Of a stretch of DNA of 8,275 nucleotides, positions 6,145 through 8,275 are shown piece after piece; the stretch's first letter is position 1, and every line of letters begins with the position of its first letter. The notes under the pieces are model-generated. The model searched no databases. It had not been told where the DNA came from and was given only the letters and a program-made list of their open reading frames with translations. The stretch covers positions 1-8,275 of the forward strand of contig CAZBJQ010000121.1 of NCBI GenBank assembly GCA_964492235.1. Reading direction: 5' to 3'. The translations under genes were made by a program, and so were the position numbers. The stretch is from PFL42 sp964492235 (GTDB lineage Bacteria > Chloroflexota > Anaerolineae > Anaerolineales > E44-bin32).

Positions 6145-6732
6145 ATGGCTGATACGACGACCATGCCGCCTGAAGCCGAGGCCCCTGGGCCACGCCCCCT
6201 ACGCTGGGGCGTGATTCTCGTTTGGGGGCTGGTGCTCGGCCTGCTGGCGATCCTCGGACTGGGTCTGGTCCGCAGTCAGCAAGGGCCGGTCGGCGTCGGG
6301 GCCACCGTCCCGGACTTCACCCTGACGACATTCTCCGGTGAATCCATAGACATCCAGGAATTGCGAGGCCAGGTGGTGGTGATCAACTTCTGGGCATCGT
6401 GGTGCAAGCCATGCGAGCAGGAGGCGGCGGAACTGGAGCAGGCCTACCAGTTGTACAAGGATCAGGCCGTCGCCTTCCTGGGTGTCGACTACGTCGACAC
6501 CGAGCGCGAGGCCCTGGCCTACCTCGAACGCTTCGGCATCACCTATTCGAATGGCCCGGACCTGGGGACGCGCATCTCGCAGGCCTTCCGCATCGGCGGT
6601 GTGCCGGAGACCTACATCGTCGGGCCGGATGGAAAGCTGGCAGCGATCAAGATCGGACCGTATTTCTCGCTCGACGAGATCGTGGCTCAGATCGAGATGG
6701 CGCGCACCGCGGGCGGCACACCGGACGGCTAG
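6145..6732 (+). CDS. ccmG: Membrane-anchored thioredoxin-like protein (CcmG/DsbE/ResA type)
   Basis: This thiol-disulfide oxidoreductase supplies reducing power for cytochrome c maturation, probably reducing CcmH or apocytochrome. It has 195 residues: a cytoplasmic N-terminus, one TM helix near 21-42, and a thioredoxin fold outside. The domain opens with VGATVPDFTL (51-60), typical of the AhpC/TSA-ResA branch. The active site is WCKPC at 86-90 (C87, C90). The cis-proline loop reads GGVPETY (151-157), the GxPET form characteristic of CcmG/DsbE and ResA. No lipobox or cleavable signal is evident, so the helix is an uncleaved anchor. GAGG at 6136-6139 precedes the ATG by 5 bases, and the gene is 24 bases after ccmH. 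The symbol could equally be resA or dsbE; operon position supports the CcmG role. Confidence 0.92.
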   Translation: MADTTTMPPEAEAPGPRPLRWGVILVWGLVLGLLAILGLGLVRSQQGPVGVGATVPDFTLTTFSGESIDIQELRGQVVVINFWASWCKPCEQEAAELEQAYQLYKDQAVAFLGVDYVDTEREALAYLERFGITYSNGPDLGTRISQAFRIGGVPETYIVGPDGKLAAIKIGPYFSLDEIVAQIEMARTAGGTPDG

Positions 6733-6768
6733 CCGAGCCAGGCCGCCGCGCCACGGATGGAGTGGAAC

Positions 6769-7233
6769 ATGGAAGTTGGATCGCTGCTGATCAGCCTGGC
6801 GATTGTGGTGCTGGTGGCGGCCTTTGTCGCCCGGCCTCTGTTCGACCGTCAGGCGCAGCAGGTGAGCGAAAGCGAAAGGCGGCTTTCCGCGTTGCAGGCC
6901 GAGCGGGACCGCGTGCTGAGTCTGCTGCAGGACCTGGAGATGGACTTCGCCACGGGCAAGATCACGCAGGTGGATTTCCAGGCGCAGCGTGCTCCGCTGG
7001 TCGTGCAGGGAGCGAACGTCCTGCGTCAGCTCGACCGGCTGGCGCCGGCCGCGGTCGGTGGGCCCGCCGCCGGTGGGTCACTGGAAGACCAGCTCGAGCG
7101 AGAGATCGCATGCCGCAGGTCGTCAGCCGCCCCGGCGGTGGGGTATTGCGCTGTGTGTGGTACCGCCTTACGAAGCGGCGATCGCTTCTGCACCCGCTGC
7201 GGAACTGCCGTGCCTGCGAAAGCATCCGCATGA
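6769..7233 (+). CDS. CcmI-like TM protein with C-terminal zinc ribbon
   Basis: This 154-residue protein of uncertain function occupies the place where CcmI often sits. It has an N-terminal TM helix (4-24) and a charged helical region (31-92) containing SERRLSALQAERDRVLSLLQ and DFATGKI(T)xxDF. That stretch resembles the start of CcmI, where a coiled region with a G-K-I/D-F-type pattern follows the TM. There are no TPR repeats. A Gly/Ala-rich linker leads to a zinc ribbon, C127-x2-C130-x10-C141-x2-C144; C115 is an additional cysteine. The topology is ambiguous: the ribbon is probably cytoplasmic if the N-terminus is outside. I chose the ATG at 6769 because GGAG (6759-6762) lies 6 bases upstream; the in-frame ATG at 6757 has no ribosome binding site and would add four residues. 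Its stop overlaps the next start (ATGA). The CcmI link is inferred from weak resemblance and position; the zinc ribbon is clear. Confidence 0.82.
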   Translation: MEVGSLLISLAIVVLVAAFVARPLFDRQAQQVSESERRLSALQAERDRVLSLLQDLEMDFATGKITQVDFQAQRAPLVVQGANVLRQLDRLAPAAVGGPAAGGSLEDQLEREIACRRSSAAPAVGYCAVCGTALRSGDRFCTRCGTAVPAKASA

Positions 7234-8275
7234 GGACTTCAGCCCTGTTCCTGCCTCTGCTCGTTGGCGCGGCGCTGGCCGGCTGCTCCCTCGCCGGCGA
7301 TATCACGCCGCCGCCAGACCTAGCGACGGCACAGGCGGCACAAGCGGGAAGCCAACCGATTGTCCCCGAGTCTGGGCAGGCATTCGTCCCGCCCGCGACA
7401 CCACCCGATCTGGTGTCCGGGAAAGCAATCTTTGCCGAACGCTGTGCACCCTGCCATGGCCCATCCGGCCTCGGCGATGGGCCGCAGGCTGCCGCCCTCG
7501 CCAATCCCCCCACCGCCCTGGGTTCTCCCGAGATCTCGCAGGCGGCTACCGGCGCTGATTGGTATGACGTCGTCACACGTGGACGCATCGAGCGATTCAT
7601 GCCTCCGTTTGTCAGCTTGAGCGATCAGCAGCGTTGGGACGTCGTCTCCTACGCGCTGATGCTTGGCACACCGGACGAATTGCTGGGGCGCGGTGAAGTC
7701 CTGTACGCCGAGGAATGCGCCGAGTGCCATGGAGATCGCGGCCAGGGCGGCGAAATCGGCCCGGCGCTCGACGATTCGACCCAGCTGGCCATCCGATCGT
7801 TGGACCAGACGGTGGAGGTTATCCGCCAGGGGCGCGACCAGATGCCGCCTTTCGGCGGTAGCCTCTCCGAGAAAGACCAGCTGGCGGTGGCTTCGTTTGT
7901 CCGCAGTCTGACGGCGAGTGCCGTCTCCCAGGCTCAGCCCATGCCGACGGCGGCGGCGACGCCCACGGGCGCGGCAACAGCCTCGGGCATGGCTGAGGCC
8001 TCACCTGAGCCAGCGCCGATCGTGGAAGCTACGGCCAGCGAGTCGGCAATTGTGCAAGGGACGATTCACGGCTCCGTCCGCAACGGCTCCGGCGGCGGTG
8101 TCGTGCCGCCAGGCCAGGCCGTAGTCTTGAAAGGATTCGACGGCGAGCAGGAGGCCCTCTCGGTTGAGGGCGGCGTGGATGCCGATGGCCGCTTTGCCTT
8201 CCAGGACATCGAGATCGTTCCCGGGCGGTTGTTCTTCGTCGTCAGCGACCATCAGGGGCTGACCTACGCCTCCGA
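7230..8275 (+). CDS. Diheme c-type cytochrome lipoprotein with C-terminal beta-sandwich-like domain (partial, cut by window edge)
   Basis: This is an exported, lipid-anchored cytochrome; 348 residues are visible and the frame is open at the right edge. The signal ends in a lipobox, LAGC, with lipidated C19. The first cytochrome c domain has CAPCH at 72-76 and a likely axial Met in RFMPPF (M124). The second has CAECH at 163-167 and M205 in QMPPFGG. Both resemble small class I cytochromes of the cbb3/CccA type. A Thr/Ala/Pro-rich linker (about 232-272) leads to a domain starting IVQGTIHGSVRNG (275-287) with VDADGRFAF (316-324), resembling carboxypeptidase-regulatory-like or Ig-like beta sandwiches. 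The start overlaps the preceding stop by 4 bases (ATGA), and no strong ribosome binding site precedes it, suggesting translational coupling. It is likely both a client of the maturation operon and an electron carrier near the membrane surface. The partner oxidase or reductase is not visible. Confidence 0.92.
   Translation, partial: MRTSALFLPLLVGAALAGCSLAGDITPPPDLATAQAAQAGSQPIVPESGQAFVPPATPPDLVSGKAIFAERCAPCHGPSGLGDGPQAAALANPPTALGSPEISQAATGADWYDVVTRGRIERFMPPFVSLSDQQRWDVVSYALMLGTPDELLGRGEVLYAEECAECHGDRGQGGEIGPALDDSTQLAIRSLDQTVEVIRQGRDQMPPFGGSLSEKDQLAVASFVRSLTASAVSQAQPMPTAAATPTGAATASGMAEASPEPAPIVEATASESAIVQGTIHGSVRNGSGGGVVPPGQAVVLKGFDGEQEALSVEGGVDADGRFAFQDIEIVPGRLFFVVSDHQGLTYAS

Noticed and set aside
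6962..7600. Minus-strand frame across the end of the zinc-ribbon gene and the start of the diheme cytochrome
   Set aside because: Both plus-strand genes have clear motifs (zinc ribbon, lipobox, CAPCH); the minus frame has none.

Overview
The window is GC-rich and gene-dense, from a bacterium that respires with c-type cytochromes. My best guess is a Chloroflexota (Anaerolineae-like) genome, at moderate confidence. The reasons are the Thr/Pro/Ala-rich linkers after export signals, a CXXXY-type CcmE, and the fact that every exported protein here is held to a membrane by a TM segment, a lipobox or a membrane partner, as expected in a single-membrane cell. No rRNA, tRNA, mobile element or CRISPR array was seen.

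Left block (1-2532, minus strand, transcribed leftwards): an overlapping or nearly abutting operon. It encodes an octaheme c-type cytochrome with a C-terminal membrane anchor, a Tat-exported ferredoxin-like subunit with four [4Fe-4S] clusters, and an NrfD/PsrC/HybB-type quinone-interacting membrane subunit cut by the window edge. Together they look like a membrane quinol/cytochrome oxidoreductase module of the general Nrf/Qrc/Dsr/Cbc type. No catalytic molybdopterin subunit lies in the window.

Centre (2533-2935): a 403-base divergent intergenic region with no convincing gene. It holds several inverted repeats, including GGTGA-N6-TCACC, which resembles a CRP/FNR-superfamily operator.

Right block (2936-8275, plus strand): a System I cytochrome c maturation operon in the order ccmE, ccmF, ccmH, ccmG, then a CcmI-like zinc-ribbon membrane protein, then a diheme lipoprotein cytochrome c that runs off the right edge. 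The ABC-transporter/heme-handling genes ccmA, ccmB, ccmC and ccmD are not in the window.

Working together: CcmE carries heme, CcmF (WWD domain) ligates it, and CcmH and CcmG keep apocytochrome CXXCH thiols reduced. The clients are probably the neighbouring octaheme cytochrome and the diheme cytochrome. The most unusual points are (i) a CXXXY-type CcmE beside a CcmH, although the variant was originally described as going with absence of CcmH; (ii) a CcmH with two extra cysteines just after its CXXC; (iii) a helical-looking insertion in CcmE; and (iv) a TM plus zinc-ribbon protein where CcmI would be expected.
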